Counted from the first letter of the stretch, positions 15,611 through 25,052 are shown. The stretch: DNA of 47,929 nucleotides from Streptomyces roseolus (GCF_014649855.1 NZ_BMTV01000045.1:1-47929); one strand, 5' to 3'. Numbers and translations are program-made. The notes: generated from the letters alone by a model not told the origin.

Positions 15611-16786
15611 ATGCGCATACTCGACCCGTTCGTCATCGACCGGGACGTCCCGGCAGCCGTGGGGCTGGTGCTCGACGACGTCCTGGGGTGCCGTCTCGAC
15701 GACGCCGAGGCGGCGGACCCCGTGTTCGCCGCGGACCTCGCCCGACGGGTGGCGGCCTTCACCCTGGCGGGCGGCCGGCGGCGCCGCTCCCAGCTCCTGT
15801 GGTGGTCGGCGCGGGCCTGTGGCGGAGGCGCACCGGAAGCGGGCGCGGTCCTGCGCACCGCCGCGGCCCTCGAACTCATCCAGACCTGCGCGCTCGTCCA
15901 CGACGACGTCATGGACGGTTCTCCGCTGCGCCGGGGGCGTCCCTCCGTGCACGTCGCCCTGGACGCCCGTTACGGGACGGCCGGGCGCCGCCGGCCGTAC
16001 GGCACGTTCGGCGGTTCGGCCGCCGTGCTGGCCGGGGACCTCGCGCTGGCCTGGGCGGACGACGTCTTCGCGGAGGCCGTCGAAGGCGCTGCCCACGCCC
16101 GGGAGGCCGCTCGGGTCTGGCGCCGCATGCGCACCGAGATGGTCGCCGGGCAGTACCTCGACCTGCACGCCCAGGCCACCGGGGGCTGCTCCCCCGGGCG
16201 TGCCCTGCGGACGGCTCTGCTGAAGACCGGTCTCTACTCCGTCGCCCATCCCCTGGTGCTGGGCGCCACGCTGGCCGGGGCGCCGCCGGAGCGGGTGGCC
16301 GCGCTGCACGAGGCGGGGCGGAGCGCCGGCATGGCGTTCCAGCTCCGGGACGACCTGCAAGGCGCCTTCGGGGATCCGTCCGTCACGGGCAAGCCGGCCG
16401 GGGAGGACCTGCGCGAGGGCAAGGCCACGTATCTCGTCACCCTCGCCCGCGCCCACTGTGCCGAACGCGGTGACGCCGAGGGAACACGCCTGCTCGACCA
16501 GGTCGTCGGGGCGCCGGAGGCCACGGAGGACGAGCTGCGCCGGGTGTGCGACGTGCTCGTGTCCAGCGGCGCCCTCGACCGGGTCGTCGCCCGGATCGAG
16601 CAACTGCGCCGGCGGGCCACGGCCGTCCTCGGCGCCGCCGGTCTGGCCCCCGAGGCGACCCGCCGCCTCGGCCGGCTCCTGGCCGACCTGTGCGGCCCGG
16701 CGGACGGGACGGAAACGCCGCCGGAGGAGAGTACCGGCCCCGCCGGCTCGCGGGACGCCGGCCTGTTGATCGGAGGAAGCCGTTGA
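15611..16786 (+). CDS. crtE: Geranylgeranyl diphosphate synthase (CrtE)
   Basis: This 391-residue trans-prenyltransferase starts at ATG 15611 with AAGGGGAG upstream. It makes the C20 precursor GGPP from FPP/IPP for carotenoids. The first Asp-rich motif is LVHDDVMDGSPLRRGRP and the second is FQLRDDLQGAFGD. The KTGLYSV region and GEDLREGKATYL are also conserved. The C terminus has an extra Glu/Gly/Pro tail. It heads a four-gene unit; its TGA overlaps the TTG start of crtI (TTGA). Two palindromes precede it. Confidence 0.95.
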   Translation: MRILDPFVIDRDVPAAVGLVLDDVLGCRLDDAEAADPVFAADLARRVAAFTLAGGRRRRSQLLWWSARACGGGAPEAGAVLRTAAALELIQTCALVHDDVMDGSPLRRGRPSVHVALDARYGTAGRRRPYGTFGGSAAVLAGDLALAWADDVFAEAVEGAAHAREAARVWRRMRTEMVAGQYLDLHAQATGGCSPGRALRTALLKTGLYSVAHPLVLGATLAGAPPERVAALHEAGRSAGMAFQLRDDLQGAFGDPSVTGKPAGEDLREGKATYLVTLARAHCAERGDAEGTRLLDQVVGAPEATEDELRRVCDVLVSSGALDRVVARIEQLRRRATAVLGAAGLAPEATRRLGRLLADLCGPADGTETPPEESTGPAGSRDAGLLIGGSR

Positions 16787-18387
16787 GGACGCTGCCCGGC
16801 AGGACCGACCACGTCGTCGTCGTAGGAGCGGGCCTCGCCGGCCTGTCGGCCGCCCTGCACCTGCTCGGGGCGGGGCGTCGGGTGACCGTGGTCGAACGGG
16901 ACGCGCGGCCGGGCGGGCGCGCCGGACGCGAGGAACTGGCCGGGTTCTCCCTGGACACGGGCCCGACGGTGCTGACGATGCCCGACATCCTGGACGAGGC
17001 GTTCGCCGCCGTCGGCGAGTCCCTCCGCGACCGGGTGGAACTGATCGGCCTTCACCCGGCCTACCGGGCCCTGTTCGCCGACGGCAGCCGCATCGACGTG
17101 CACACGGACGCGCATGCCATGGCGGCCGAGGTCGAACGGTTCGCGGGCGCGCGCGAGGCCGGTGGCTACCTCCGGCTGCGCGGCTGGCTGACCGAGCTGT
17201 ACGCCGTACAGAGGCGGCGCTTCATCGACGCCAACTTCGACTCCCCGGCGCAGCTGCTCCATCCCGACCTGGTCCGGCTGGCGGCGCTCGGCGGCTTCGG
17301 CCGGCTGGACCGGGCCATCGGCCGTTTCGTCTCGGACGAGCGGCTGCGCAGGGTCTTCTCCTTCCAGTCCCTGTACGCGGGGGTGGCCCCCTCGCGCGCG
17401 CTGGCCGCGTACGCGGTGATCGCGTACATGGACACCGTCGCCGGGGTGTACTTCCCGCGCGGCGGGATGCACGCGGTGCCCTCCGCGATGGCGGAGGCGG
17501 CGAAGGGGGCGGGGGCGGTGCTGCGGTACGGCGAACCGGTGCGGAGACTGGAGCGCGTCGGCGGCCGGGTCACCGCCGTCGTCACCGACCGGGAGCGGAT
17601 CCCGTGCGACGCGGTGGTGCTCACCCCCGACCTTCCGGCGGCCTACGGGCTGCTGGGGCGCACCCCGCGACGTCCGGCGGGCCTCCGGCACTCGCCGAGC
17701 GCGGTCGTCCTGCACGCGGGTACGGACCGGACGTGGCCCCACCTCCGCCATCACACGATCTCCTTCGGCGGGGCGTGGTCCCGCACGTTCCGCGAACTCA
17801 CGCGGACGGGACGGCTCATGAGCGACCCCTCGCTGCTGATCACGTCGCCGACGGCCACCGACCCCTCGCTGGCCCCGCCGGGGCATCACCTGCACTACGT
17901 CCTGGCGCCGTGCCCGAACACCGAGGTCGGGCCGGGCGCCGCCCACTGGGGCGAACTGGGCCGGCGGTACCGCGACGCGCTGGTCGGCGAGCTCGAACGC
18001 CGGGGCCTGGACGGGCTGGGCTCCTCCATCAAGGAGGAGTCCCTGGTGACCCCGGCCGACTGGACGGCGGCGGGACATGCCGCCGGGACGCCGTTCTCGG
18101 TGTCCCACACCTTCGCCCAGACCGGGCCGTTCCGCCCGGGGAACCTCGTGCGGGGGGTCGAGAACGTCGTCCTCGCGGGCTGCGGCACCACGCCGGGCGT
18201 GGGCGTGCCGACGGTTCTGATCTCGGGGAAGCTGGCCGCGGCGCGGGTCACGGGAGGTGCCCCGCGGCGGGCCGGGCGGGGCGGCCCGGTCGGGAGGGCG
18301 CGGGCGCGGGATCCGCTCTCCGTTCCTGCTCCGCCTCCTCCTCAGCCCCCGTCTCCGTCTCCCTCTCCGAAGGGGGGCAGGCCGTGA
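16783..18387 (+). CDS. crtI: Phytoene desaturase (CrtI)
   Basis: This 534-residue FAD-dependent desaturase converts phytoene to lycopene. It starts at TTG 16783, with GGAGGAAG a few bases upstream, and overlaps crtE by 4 bp. The dinucleotide-binding motif is VVVVGAGLAGLSAALHLL and VVERDARPGGRAG (residues about 10-50). Typical CrtI segments follow: DTGPTVLTMPDIL, YFPRGGMHAVPSAM and the C-terminal LAGCGTTPGVGVPTVLISGK. After the usual end there is a roughly 40-residue Arg, then Pro/Ser-rich tail (SVPAPPPPQPPSPSPSPK). That tail carries the AGGGGGG site for crtB. The tail is unlikely to be catalytic. Confidence 0.95.
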   Translation: MRTLPGRTDHVVVVGAGLAGLSAALHLLGAGRRVTVVERDARPGGRAGREELAGFSLDTGPTVLTMPDILDEAFAAVGESLRDRVELIGLHPAYRALFADGSRIDVHTDAHAMAAEVERFAGAREAGGYLRLRGWLTELYAVQRRRFIDANFDSPAQLLHPDLVRLAALGGFGRLDRAIGRFVSDERLRRVFSFQSLYAGVAPSRALAAYAVIAYMDTVAGVYFPRGGMHAVPSAMAEAAKGAGAVLRYGEPVRRLERVGGRVTAVVTDRERIPCDAVVLTPDLPAAYGLLGRTPRRPAGLRHSPSAVVLHAGTDRTWPHLRHHTISFGGAWSRTFRELTRTGRLMSDPSLLITSPTATDPSLAPPGHHLHYVLAPCPNTEVGPGAAHWGELGRRYRDALVGELERRGLDGLGSSIKEESLVTPADWTAAGHAAGTPFSVSHTFAQTGPFRPGNLVRGVENVVLAGCGTTPGVGVPTVLISGKLAAARVTGGAPRRAGRGGPVGRARARDPLSVPAPPPPQPPSPSPSPKGGRP

Positions 18388-19391
18388 CGGCACGTGAACT
18401 CGACGCGGCGGGCGTCAGGGACCCCGCCCGGCGGGCGGCCTACACGACGTGCCGACGGCTCAACGCGCGCCACGGGAAGACGTACTTCCTCGCCACCCGG
18501 CTGCTTCCCGTCGACCGCCGCTGCGCGGTGCACGCGCTGTACGGCTTCGCCCGGCGGGCCGACGACATCGTCGACGACCTCGGCCGGCACGCCTCCACGG
18601 CGCAGCGCGCGGCGGCTCTCGACGCGCTGGAGGCGGACTGGCGGGCGGCTTCGCGCGGCGGCGCGGCCCGGGACCCGGTGGTCATGGCCGCCGCCGACAC
18701 GGTGGCCAGATACGGCATCGCCGAACAGCACTTCACCGATTTCCTCGCCTCGATGCGCGCGGACCTGTCCGTGCGGGACTATCCGACGTACGCCGACCTG
18801 CGCGGGTACATGCACGGTTCGGCGGCGGTCATCGGGCTGCAGATGGTTCCCGTCCTCGGGACGGTGGTGCCCCGGGAGGAGGCGGAGCCGCACGCCGCCG
18901 CCCTGGGCGTGGCGTTCCAGCTGACCAACTTCCTGCGGGACGTCGGGGAGGACCTGGACCGGGACCGGGTCTACCTCCCGGCGGATCTGCTGGCCTCGCA
19001 CGGGGTCGACCGGGAGCTCCTGCGCTGGAGCAGGCTCACGGGGCGCCGCGACGCCCGGATCACAGCGGCGCTCGCCGCGGCCGCCGCCCTGACCCGTGAG
19101 GTGTACCGGGAGGCCGAGCCGGGCATCGCCCAGCTCCAGCCGGTCTCCGCCCCGTGCGTGCGCGCGGCGTTCGTGCTGTACAGCGACATCCTGCGGGTGA
19201 TCGAGGAGGACGGCTACGCGACCGTCCACCGGCGTGCGGTCGTCGGCACCGGGCGCAGGGCGTCCGTGGCGCTGTCCGGCCTGGTCCAGGCGGTGGCGGC
19301 GCGTCGGGGGTGGAGGAAGCGGCAGCCGGAGCGGCCCCGTGCCGTCGAAGGGATCGGCGTCGGTGACGGGGCTCCGGGAGGGGCGGGGTGA
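18384..19391 (+). CDS. crtB: Phytoene synthase (CrtB)
   Basis: This 335-residue squalene/phytoene synthase starts at GTG 18384, overlapping crtI by 4 bp. It condenses two GGPP to phytoene. The two Mg-binding Asp motifs are ARRADDIVDDLGR and TNFLRDVGEDLDRDRVYLP. The signature YMHGSAAVIGLQM and the C-terminal VLYSDILRVIEEDGY region are present. The last 35 residues are Arg/Gly/Pro-rich and low-complexity. Its TGA overlaps the GTG of the Rieske gene. The tight overlaps imply coupled expression of the four genes. Confidence 0.95.
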   Translation: MTARELDAAGVRDPARRAAYTTCRRLNARHGKTYFLATRLLPVDRRCAVHALYGFARRADDIVDDLGRHASTAQRAAALDALEADWRAASRGGAARDPVVMAAADTVARYGIAEQHFTDFLASMRADLSVRDYPTYADLRGYMHGSAAVIGLQMVPVLGTVVPREEAEPHAAALGVAFQLTNFLRDVGEDLDRDRVYLPADLLASHGVDRELLRWSRLTGRRDARITAALAAAAALTREVYREAEPGIAQLQPVSAPCVRAAFVLYSDILRVIEEDGYATVHRRAVVGTGRRASVALSGLVQAVAARRGWRKRQPERPRAVEGIGVGDGAPGGAG

Positions 19392-20551
19392 GCGGCGGAC
19401 AGCGGAGCGGAGCGGAAACGGCGGCGGACGGCGTGGGCGACGGAGAGCGGTTGGGGTCGGACGGCATGAGCGGCGGAGAGCGGACGGGGGCGGGCGGCAC
19501 GGTGGACGGAAGGGGATGGCGGTCGAGCGGCGGGCCGGGCGGGTCCGGGGCGGGTGACGGGGGGCGGATTCCGTTGCGGATGCGTCGTGCGCGCGTGGCG
19601 TGGGAGGAGCAGCGGCCGACGTGGCGGCAGGCGCGGCCGGCGTCCATCGCCGCCGCGCTCGCGCGGGCGACGTCCCGCCCGTCGGGCAACTGGTACGTCG
19701 TCGCCGACAGCCGCCACGTCCGCGACGACCGGCCGCTCGGGCGCGTGGTCGCCGGGACCGAGGTGGTCCTCTGGCGGGACGGGGAGGGCGTGGCCCACGC
19801 GGGTCCCGGGGCCTGCCCCCATCTCGGCGCACCGCTCAAGGACAGTGCCGTCCGATGCGGGAGGCTCGTCTGCCACTGGCACGGGCTCGCCCTGGACGGC
19901 CGGCCCTTCGCGGGCTGGGAGCCGTGGCCGGCGCACGACGACGGCGTCCTCGTGTGGGTACGGCTCGACCATGTCGGCGGCGAGGAGCCCACGGAGGCGC
20001 CCGTGGTGCCGGAGCGGCCCCCGACGGCGGGCGCGGTCGACGCGGTGTACACGGGCGTGGGGAGGTGCGAGCCGCAGGACGTCGTGGCGAACCGGCTCGA
20101 TCCGTGGCACGGCGCCTGGCTGCACCCCTACTCGTTCGTCGACCTGGAGGTCGTCTCCGTGCCGGGGGACGAGGCCGCGGAGGAGGACGACGAGCTGGTC
20201 GTCGACGTGTCGTTCAAGGTGGCCGGGCGGGCGGTGGTCCCCGTGACCGCCGCGTTCACGGCTCCCGATCCACGGACGGTCGTCATGCGGATCGTGGCCG
20301 GCGAGGGCGCGGGCTCGGTGGTGGAGACCCACGCCACGCCGCTGACCGGCGCGGGCGACGCCCGGCCGCGCACCGCTGTCGTCGAGGCGGTCGTGGCCGG
20401 CTCGGACCGCCGGGGCTTCGCGTTCGCCCGCGCGGTCGCGCCGCTCCTGCGCCCCGCGATGAGGGCGTCCGCGCGGCGCCTGTGGAAGGACGACCTGGCC
20501 TATGCCGAGCGGCGCTGGACGCTGCGGAGCACCGGCCGGTTCCCCGGCTGA
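19388..20551 (+). CDS. Rieske [2Fe-2S] protein of the carotenoid operon (DUF5914-like)
   Basis: 387 residues if it starts at GTG 19388, which overlaps crtB by 4 bp. In-frame ATGs at 19466 and about 19579 are alternatives. The first 65 residues are Gly/Ser/Arg-rich and probably disordered. The Rieske domain (about residues 98-180) has NWYVVADSRHV, then ACPHLGAPLKD and RLVCHWHGLALDG, giving the C-x-H and C-x2-H ligands. The C-terminal domain (EPQDVVANRLDPWHGAWLHPYS to RRWTLRS) lacks recognised mononuclear-iron ligand spacing, but its NRLDPWHGAWLH segment resembles the D/N-x2-D-x2-H-x3-H iron site of Rieske oxygenases. It may hydroxylate or otherwise oxidise the carotenoid. It sits where other clusters carry crtV. 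Confidence 0.78.
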   Translation: MSGGQRSGAETAADGVGDGERLGSDGMSGGERTGAGGTVDGRGWRSSGGPGGSGAGDGGRIPLRMRRARVAWEEQRPTWRQARPASIAAALARATSRPSGNWYVVADSRHVRDDRPLGRVVAGTEVVLWRDGEGVAHAGPGACPHLGAPLKDSAVRCGRLVCHWHGLALDGRPFAGWEPWPAHDDGVLVWVRLDHVGGEEPTEAPVVPERPPTAGAVDAVYTGVGRCEPQDVVANRLDPWHGAWLHPYSFVDLEVVSVPGDEAAEEDDELVVDVSFKVAGRAVVPVTAAFTAPDPRTVVMRIVAGEGAGSVVETHATPLTGAGDARPRTAVVEAVVAGSDRRGFAFARAVAPLLRPAMRASARRLWKDDLAYAERRWTLRSTGRFPG

Positions 20552-20690
20552 CACCGGCGGGCGGTGCCCCGCCGAAGGTGTCCCTTCCGCCTCCGGGCGT
20601 GCCGGGAGCGCGGCGCCGAGCCGGTGAGGGGCGGTGCCGCGCCGGGCCGCGGGCCCTTCCGCCCAACGGGCCCTTCCGCACACGGGAAGC
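20552..20690. other. Gap between convergent crt blocks
   Basis: This G+C-rich sequence after the Rieske gene, together with 20906-21143, separates the + strand crt genes from crtU. I saw no clear terminator and no intact gene. Confidence 0.35.
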
Positions 20691-20905
20691 GCGCCCTCGT
20701 CCACGGCGCGCCCGGGGCCCGCCGGCTCGGCCCCGTGCGGGGCGTGCGCGGCGGCGCGTTCGTGCGCCCGGCGTACCCGCGGCACCGCGCGTTCGGGGTC
20801 CTCGCCCGTGCCGAAGGCGGTCACGGCGGGGAAGGTGGTGCGCTGGAGCCGGCCCCAGGGGTCTCCCCGGAACCCGGAGCGGGCCGAGACGGCCGCCATG
20901 GCCAC
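20691..20905 (-). pseudogene. Possible remnant of an MpaB/DUF2236-type oxygenase gene
   Basis: A minus-strand frame from ATG 20905 gives RSGFRGDPWGRLQRTTFPAV, then TAFGTGEDPERAVPRVRRAH. The pattern W-x-R-L-x-R-T, FGT, then ERA-x3-VR-x2-H is reminiscent of the N-terminal part of latex-clearing-protein/MpaB oxygenases. Homology fades after about 50 residues and the frame runs antisense into the Rieske gene. It has no ribosome binding site that I can see. This is read by eye from a short match, so it could be chance. Confidence 0.35.
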
Positions 20906-21143
20906 GGGGTGGGGCGACCGGGGCGGCAGCGCGACGGAAGCTTCTGCCGCCGTGGACCGGGGCCACGGCCGGCCTGCCCTTCGTCACCCGCCTCCTGCCG
21001 CCGGTGGCCCGCCCGGGTGGGCGGGCGATCACCGCCGCGGTCCGCCGGGTGACGTGCGCGGCACCGGCCGGGGGGCGTCACCGCGCGTGTCGCCGCCACC
21101 GTGATCGGGCGGTCCGGCCGGAGCCATGGCACCGGGGCCCGGG

Positions 21144-22691
21144 TCAGCCGCTCGCCGAGAGCCGGGCCAGCGTGCGCAGGGGCGTGGAGCGGCCGCGGCG
21201 CGGGACGGTCCACAGGGTCTGGCCGCGCAGCCCCCAGCGCCGCAGGTGGGCATTGGCGGCGAGGAACCCCGTGGTGGCGGCGCGCTCCATCAGGGCGACC
21301 GGCAGGTCGGTCCGCACGAGGTCTCCCGCCAGGGTGACGGTGGGGTCCGGGGTGGGGACGGTGGGCCTGTCCCGGTGGCCGCCGACCGGGAAGAGGGGGC
21401 AGTCCGCGCGCCGCTCGTGGCGCTGGTCGAGGATCCGCGCGCCGCGGGTCTCCGGATAGACCTGGCTCAGCCGTTCCCGGAGTTCGCCGGGAGTCACCCC
21501 GGCGTCGACGGCGTACGCGTGCAGTTCGACGACCGAACCGCCGGTCCGTCGCGCCCAGCGGGACGCCTCGCCCTCCCACCGTTCGAGCACGCTGATGTTG
21601 TCCAGAGGCCCGTATCCGCTGGTGCCGAGGAAGCCGGGGCGGTCGGCGCGCACCGGCCGGTCGAGCCAGAGCCGGGAGACGAGGAACGGCGGCGCCGTCC
21701 TGAGGCGGCCGACGCGCGCGCGCCACTCGGTGTCGCCCAGGGCGGGTGAACGCGCCACCAGGTCCCGCAGGCCCGCCGTGTCGAGGGCGAGCACGACGGC
21801 GTCGGCGTGCTGTGCGCCGGCGGGGGTGACCACGGTGTGGCCCTCGCCGGGCGCGGGGGCGAGGCACTCCACGGGCGTGCCCGTGCGGATGTCGACGCCG
21901 TGGCCGTCGAGGTAGCGGGCGAGGGGGTTCCACAGGGCCTGGGGGTACGGCTCGTTCGGCACGTCGAAGAGGAGGCCTTCGGAGGAGCCCAGGAAGTAGA
22001 TGTGGAACATCAGCGCGAGTTCGGCCGCCGACAGTTCGCGGGGGTCGGCGAAGAAGCTGCGGGAGAACACCTCGAAGGCGAGGTGTTCGGCGGCCCGGGG
22101 GAAGCGGATCCGGTCGAGGAGTTCGCGCGCGCTGAGGTCGTCGTAGCGCTCGTACACGTCGGGCAGGCGCACGTCGAGGAGGGGCAGGGCGGCGCCGGCG
22201 TTCAGGCGTCCGAGGTCGCGCCAGCCGAAGCTGGGGCTGAGGGCCGCGAAGCCGAGCGCGCTCCAGGGAGGGGTGCGGGGGACGCGGGCGAAGCTGTCGT
22301 GGAGGCCCGAGCTGTGCCGCAGGGGGTAGTCGGCGAGGCCGGTGAGCCCTTCCAGGCCCGGATCCGTACGCCGGAGCAGTCCCCGGAGGTTGTAGTACTG
22401 CCGGAAGAAGGCGTGGAAGCCGCGGCTCATGGTGGCGGCGGATCCGTCGGAGAGCGTGGTGGACCATCCGGCGAGGCGTCCGCCGAGTGTCTCCTCGCGT
22501 TCGTAGAGGGTGACCCGCACCCCTCGCTCCGCGAGGATCGTGGCGGCCGCGAGCCCCGCGATGCCTCCGCCGACGACGGCGCAGCGCGGGGCGGGGTCTG
22601 CGGCGCGCGCGGCGCCGTCGGCGGCCCGTACGAGGGCGGCTCTGCGGTCTCGGCCTCGGCGGGGGACGGGGGCCCGGTCGGGAGGGGTCAT
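21144..22691 (-). CDS. crtU: Carotene desaturase/methyltransferase, isorenieratene synthase type (CrtU)
   Basis: This 515-residue FAD enzyme starts at ATG 22691 behind AGGAG. It converts beta-ionone rings of beta-carotene to aromatic phi rings by desaturation plus methyl migration. The FAD motif is CAVVGGGIAGLAAATILAE with LYEREETLGGRLAGW (residues about 38-75). MSRGFHAFFRQYYNLRGLLR is a CrtU hallmark. VTLAGDLVRTDLPVALMERAATTGFLAAN is the C-terminal FAD-closing segment. crtU is followed (in transcription it is preceded) by crtY, 89 bp away. Its presence points to isorenieratene as the end product. Confidence 0.93.
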   Translation of the reverse strand: MTPPDRAPVPRRGRDRRAALVRAADGAARAADPAPRCAVVGGGIAGLAAATILAERGVRVTLYEREETLGGRLAGWSTTLSDGSAATMSRGFHAFFRQYYNLRGLLRRTDPGLEGLTGLADYPLRHSSGLHDSFARVPRTPPWSALGFAALSPSFGWRDLGRLNAGAALPLLDVRLPDVYERYDDLSARELLDRIRFPRAAEHLAFEVFSRSFFADPRELSAAELALMFHIYFLGSSEGLLFDVPNEPYPQALWNPLARYLDGHGVDIRTGTPVECLAPAPGEGHTVVTPAGAQHADAVVLALDTAGLRDLVARSPALGDTEWRARVGRLRTAPPFLVSRLWLDRPVRADRPGFLGTSGYGPLDNISVLERWEGEASRWARRTGGSVVELHAYAVDAGVTPGELRERLSQVYPETRGARILDQRHERRADCPLFPVGGHRDRPTVPTPDPTVTLAGDLVRTDLPVALMERAATTGFLAANAHLRRWGLRGQTLWTVPRRGRSTPLRTLARLSASG

Positions 22692-22780
22692 CGGGGCGTA
22701 CTCCTGTGGTGTGGTCGCGGGATGAGGGGGCGTCGGGAGGAGAGGGTGGCGGGGACCGCGGGGTCGGGGGCGGGCGGCGG

Positions 22781-23974
22781 TCAGGTCCGGCGGGTCGTGA
22801 AGGGAAGCTCCGCGACGGTGCGCAGCATGGCGGCGACCGGTGTGCGCAGCCCGATCAGCAGGTCCTCGCCCGGACGGGTGTCGCCGTCGAGGAACCGCAG
22901 CAGACGTTCGGCGGGGACGTGGGCGAAGAGCCGTGTGAAGAAGTCGGGTCCGGCGATCCGGCCGGTGTCGAGACCGCGCAGCAGGACGGTGTCCATCAGG
23001 TGGGAGCGCGCGGAGTAGGCGCGCGGCGGCACGGGTTCCCGCCCTTGGTGCAGGGCCTCGGCGACCGCCCTGGTCTGGCGTTGCACGGCGGCGAACGCAT
23101 AGCCGGTGGAGGGTCTGACGGCACCGCCGGCCGTGCCGATGCGGAAGACGTGCCGGCCGGCGCGGCGGGCGTGACGGGCGTCCGTCATGGGGATGACCCC
23201 GCGTTCCACGCCGCGGATCCGCAGGGGTCCGAGTCCGAGCACGGCGTCCGTGTAGTGGTGCAGCGCCTGGTCGTAGGCCGCGTCACCGAGGACCGAGGAA
23301 CTGAACTGGGTGTACTCGACCAGCGCCTCGTGGGGGCCGAGGGGCAGGACGTAGCCGAAGGCGAGGCCGTGGTCCGGCTGAGGGGTGCGGAAGTCCATCA
23401 GCTCCACGGTGTCCGGGGTGAACGCGGGCCTCTCCGTCCGGACGAACCAACCTTTGAAGTGCTGCAGGAGCCGCACGCGGGCGGCACGGGGGGCGACGGC
23501 CGGCGGGCGGGAGTCGAAGACCCAGCGCGCACGGAGCCGGAGGTCGGCGCCGTCGGCGGTGCGGCACAGGGCTTCGGCGCCGCCGCCGGGCAGGTCGCGG
23601 ACCTCCCCGACGACCGCCTCGGTCCGGTGCAGCGGGGCCAGCGCCGGCCGCAGCGCCCGCTCGAAGGCAGGGGAACGGAGCATCTTGTAGCGCAGTTCTC
23701 CGATGCCCCGGCTGTACGGCTCTCCGTCGGCTCCTCGGACCCGGAGCCGCTGCCACGAGGCGGTGAGCGCGCCGTCGTAGTCGCCGGCCCCCTTCTCCCA
23801 GTAGCACCAGGTGCGTTCCGGGGGACGCAGCGGGCCGGGAGGCGCGTCGACGAGCGTGACGCGCGGGGCGGGGACGCCCGGCGGAGGGGTGAGCAGGCGC
23901 CAGGCCAGGGAAAGGCCTGCGGCGCCCGCACCGATGATCAGGACGTCGCTGTCCGGCAACGCGTCTCCTTCCAC
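22781..23974 (-). CDS. crtY: Lycopene beta-cyclase (CrtY)
   Basis: This 397-residue cyclase forms beta-carotene from lycopene. The start is GTG 23974, or TTG 23959 which has an AAGGAG 6 bp upstream; the latter puts the FAD motif at the very N terminus. The FAD-binding motif is DVLIIGAGAAGLSLAWRLL. CrtY-type motifs follow: PERTWCYWEKG, VFDSRPP, QHFKGWFVRTE and DFRTPQPDHGLAFGYVLPLG. The C-terminal region has FRIGTAGGAVRPSTGYAFAAVQRQT. It is the likely first gene of a crtY-crtU unit converging on the crtE-I-B unit. Confidence 0.95.
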   Translation of the reverse strand: MEGDALPDSDVLIIGAGAAGLSLAWRLLTPPPGVPAPRVTLVDAPPGPLRPPERTWCYWEKGAGDYDGALTASWQRLRVRGADGEPYSRGIGELRYKMLRSPAFERALRPALAPLHRTEAVVGEVRDLPGGGAEALCRTADGADLRLRARWVFDSRPPAVAPRAARVRLLQHFKGWFVRTERPAFTPDTVELMDFRTPQPDHGLAFGYVLPLGPHEALVEYTQFSSSVLGDAAYDQALHHYTDAVLGLGPLRIRGVERGVIPMTDARHARRAGRHVFRIGTAGGAVRPSTGYAFAAVQRQTRAVAEALHQGREPVPPRAYSARSHLMDTVLLRGLDTGRIAGPDFFTRLFAHVPAERLLRFLDGDTRPGEDLLIGLRTPVAAMLRTVAELPFTTRRT

Positions 23975-24559
23975 GGTCCTCCGCCAGGCGGAGCGTGTTC
24001 CGTCGCGGGGTCGTCCGGCAGAGTCGTTCCACCGGAGGCGGCGTGCCGATCGCCGCGTCGGCGCGTTCGGCCCCCTGGATGGTCCCGTTCACCCGGTCGG
24101 CGGTGCCGGATCCGGCACCGCCCGCGTCCGGCGGCGCGCTCGCCGGTGGGGCCACCGGCCGGCGGGCCCGCTGTCTCTCGTGTCCCTTGCGCGCTCGGTG
24201 TTCCGGGCGTGTTCCTCAGCACACGTCCTCCGCCCCCTCACGTCCTCCCCCTCACGTCATCGCCTGTCCACCTCGTTCGCCGCGAGCGCCGCTTTCGGAT
24301 GCACCTGTCCCCCCGGGGCCGTCAGGCGGGTGGCGGTGCGGACCTTGAGGGCTCCTTCCGCACCGCGCGATCCTCGGCGCCGCGCCCCCGACGCCTACGG
24401 CGATGACGGCGTCGAGGTGACCGGGCCACCCGGCAGTCCGACCGACGGCCGCCGCCCGAGCCGCGATCACCACACAACAGCGGGTGGCGGACGCCTCCTT
24501 CCGACCGCGTGCGGGCTCCCGACCTGGGGAGATGAGCGGGTCCCTGTTATCGTGCGCCG
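23975..24559. other. Intergenic region upstream of crtY
   Basis: About 585 bp between divergent crtY and the VOC gene. The middle (24190-24290) is C/T-rich on the + strand. No frame has a start and a recognisable protein. It should hold the crtY promoter. I did not find a confident motif. Confidence 0.4.
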
Positions 24560-24991
24560 ATGTCAACGATCAAACAGTTCCAGGTGACCTTCGACTGCGC
24601 GGAGCCCGCGCGCCTCGCCGCCTTCTGGTGCGAGGTGCTGGGGTACGTCCTGCCGCCGGTCCCGGAGGGCTTCGCCACGTGGGAGGAGCACCACCGCTCG
24701 CTGCCGCCCGAGGACGAGATCTACTTCGCCTGCACCGATCCCTCGGGTGCGGGCCCGCGCTTGCTCTTCCAGCGGGTTCCCGAAGGGAAGGTCGTCAAGA
24801 ACCGGGTGCATCTCGACGTGCGGACCGGAGCCGGGCTCGTGGGTGAGGAACGCCTTGCCACGCTCGAGGCCGAATGCGCACGGCTGATGGCGCTCGGCGC
24901 GAAGCACGTGCTGACCCAGCGCGCCGACGGCGTCAACGAGTCGTGCATCACGATGCAGGACATCGAGGGCAACGAGTTCTGCCTCACCTGA
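24560..24991 (+). CDS. VOC (glyoxalase/bleomycin-resistance fold) protein
   Basis: This 143-residue protein with one vicinal-oxygen-chelate domain starts at ATG 24560. The first beta-alpha unit is FQVTFDCAEPARLAAFWCEVLGY. The second half has NRVHLDV and ends INESC-type CITMQDIEGNEFCLT with the conserved D-x-E-G-N-E-F. It belongs to the actinobacterial glyoxalase-like group; its substrate is unknown. No Shine-Dalgarno is visible. A TTATCG box ends about 8 bp before the ATG, so the transcript may be leaderless. It converges on btuD across a palindrome. Confidence 0.85.
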   Translation: MSTIKQFQVTFDCAEPARLAAFWCEVLGYVLPPVPEGFATWEEHHRSLPPEDEIYFACTDPSGAGPRLLFQRVPEGKVVKNRVHLDVRTGAGLVGEERLATLEAECARLMALGAKHVLTQRADGVNESCITMQDIEGNEFCLT

Positions 24992-25052
24992 TCCTCCTCC
25001 GGGGCTGCGAGGTGCGGAGCCGTCTCCGGCCTCGGGGAGCATCGGGGCAAAG

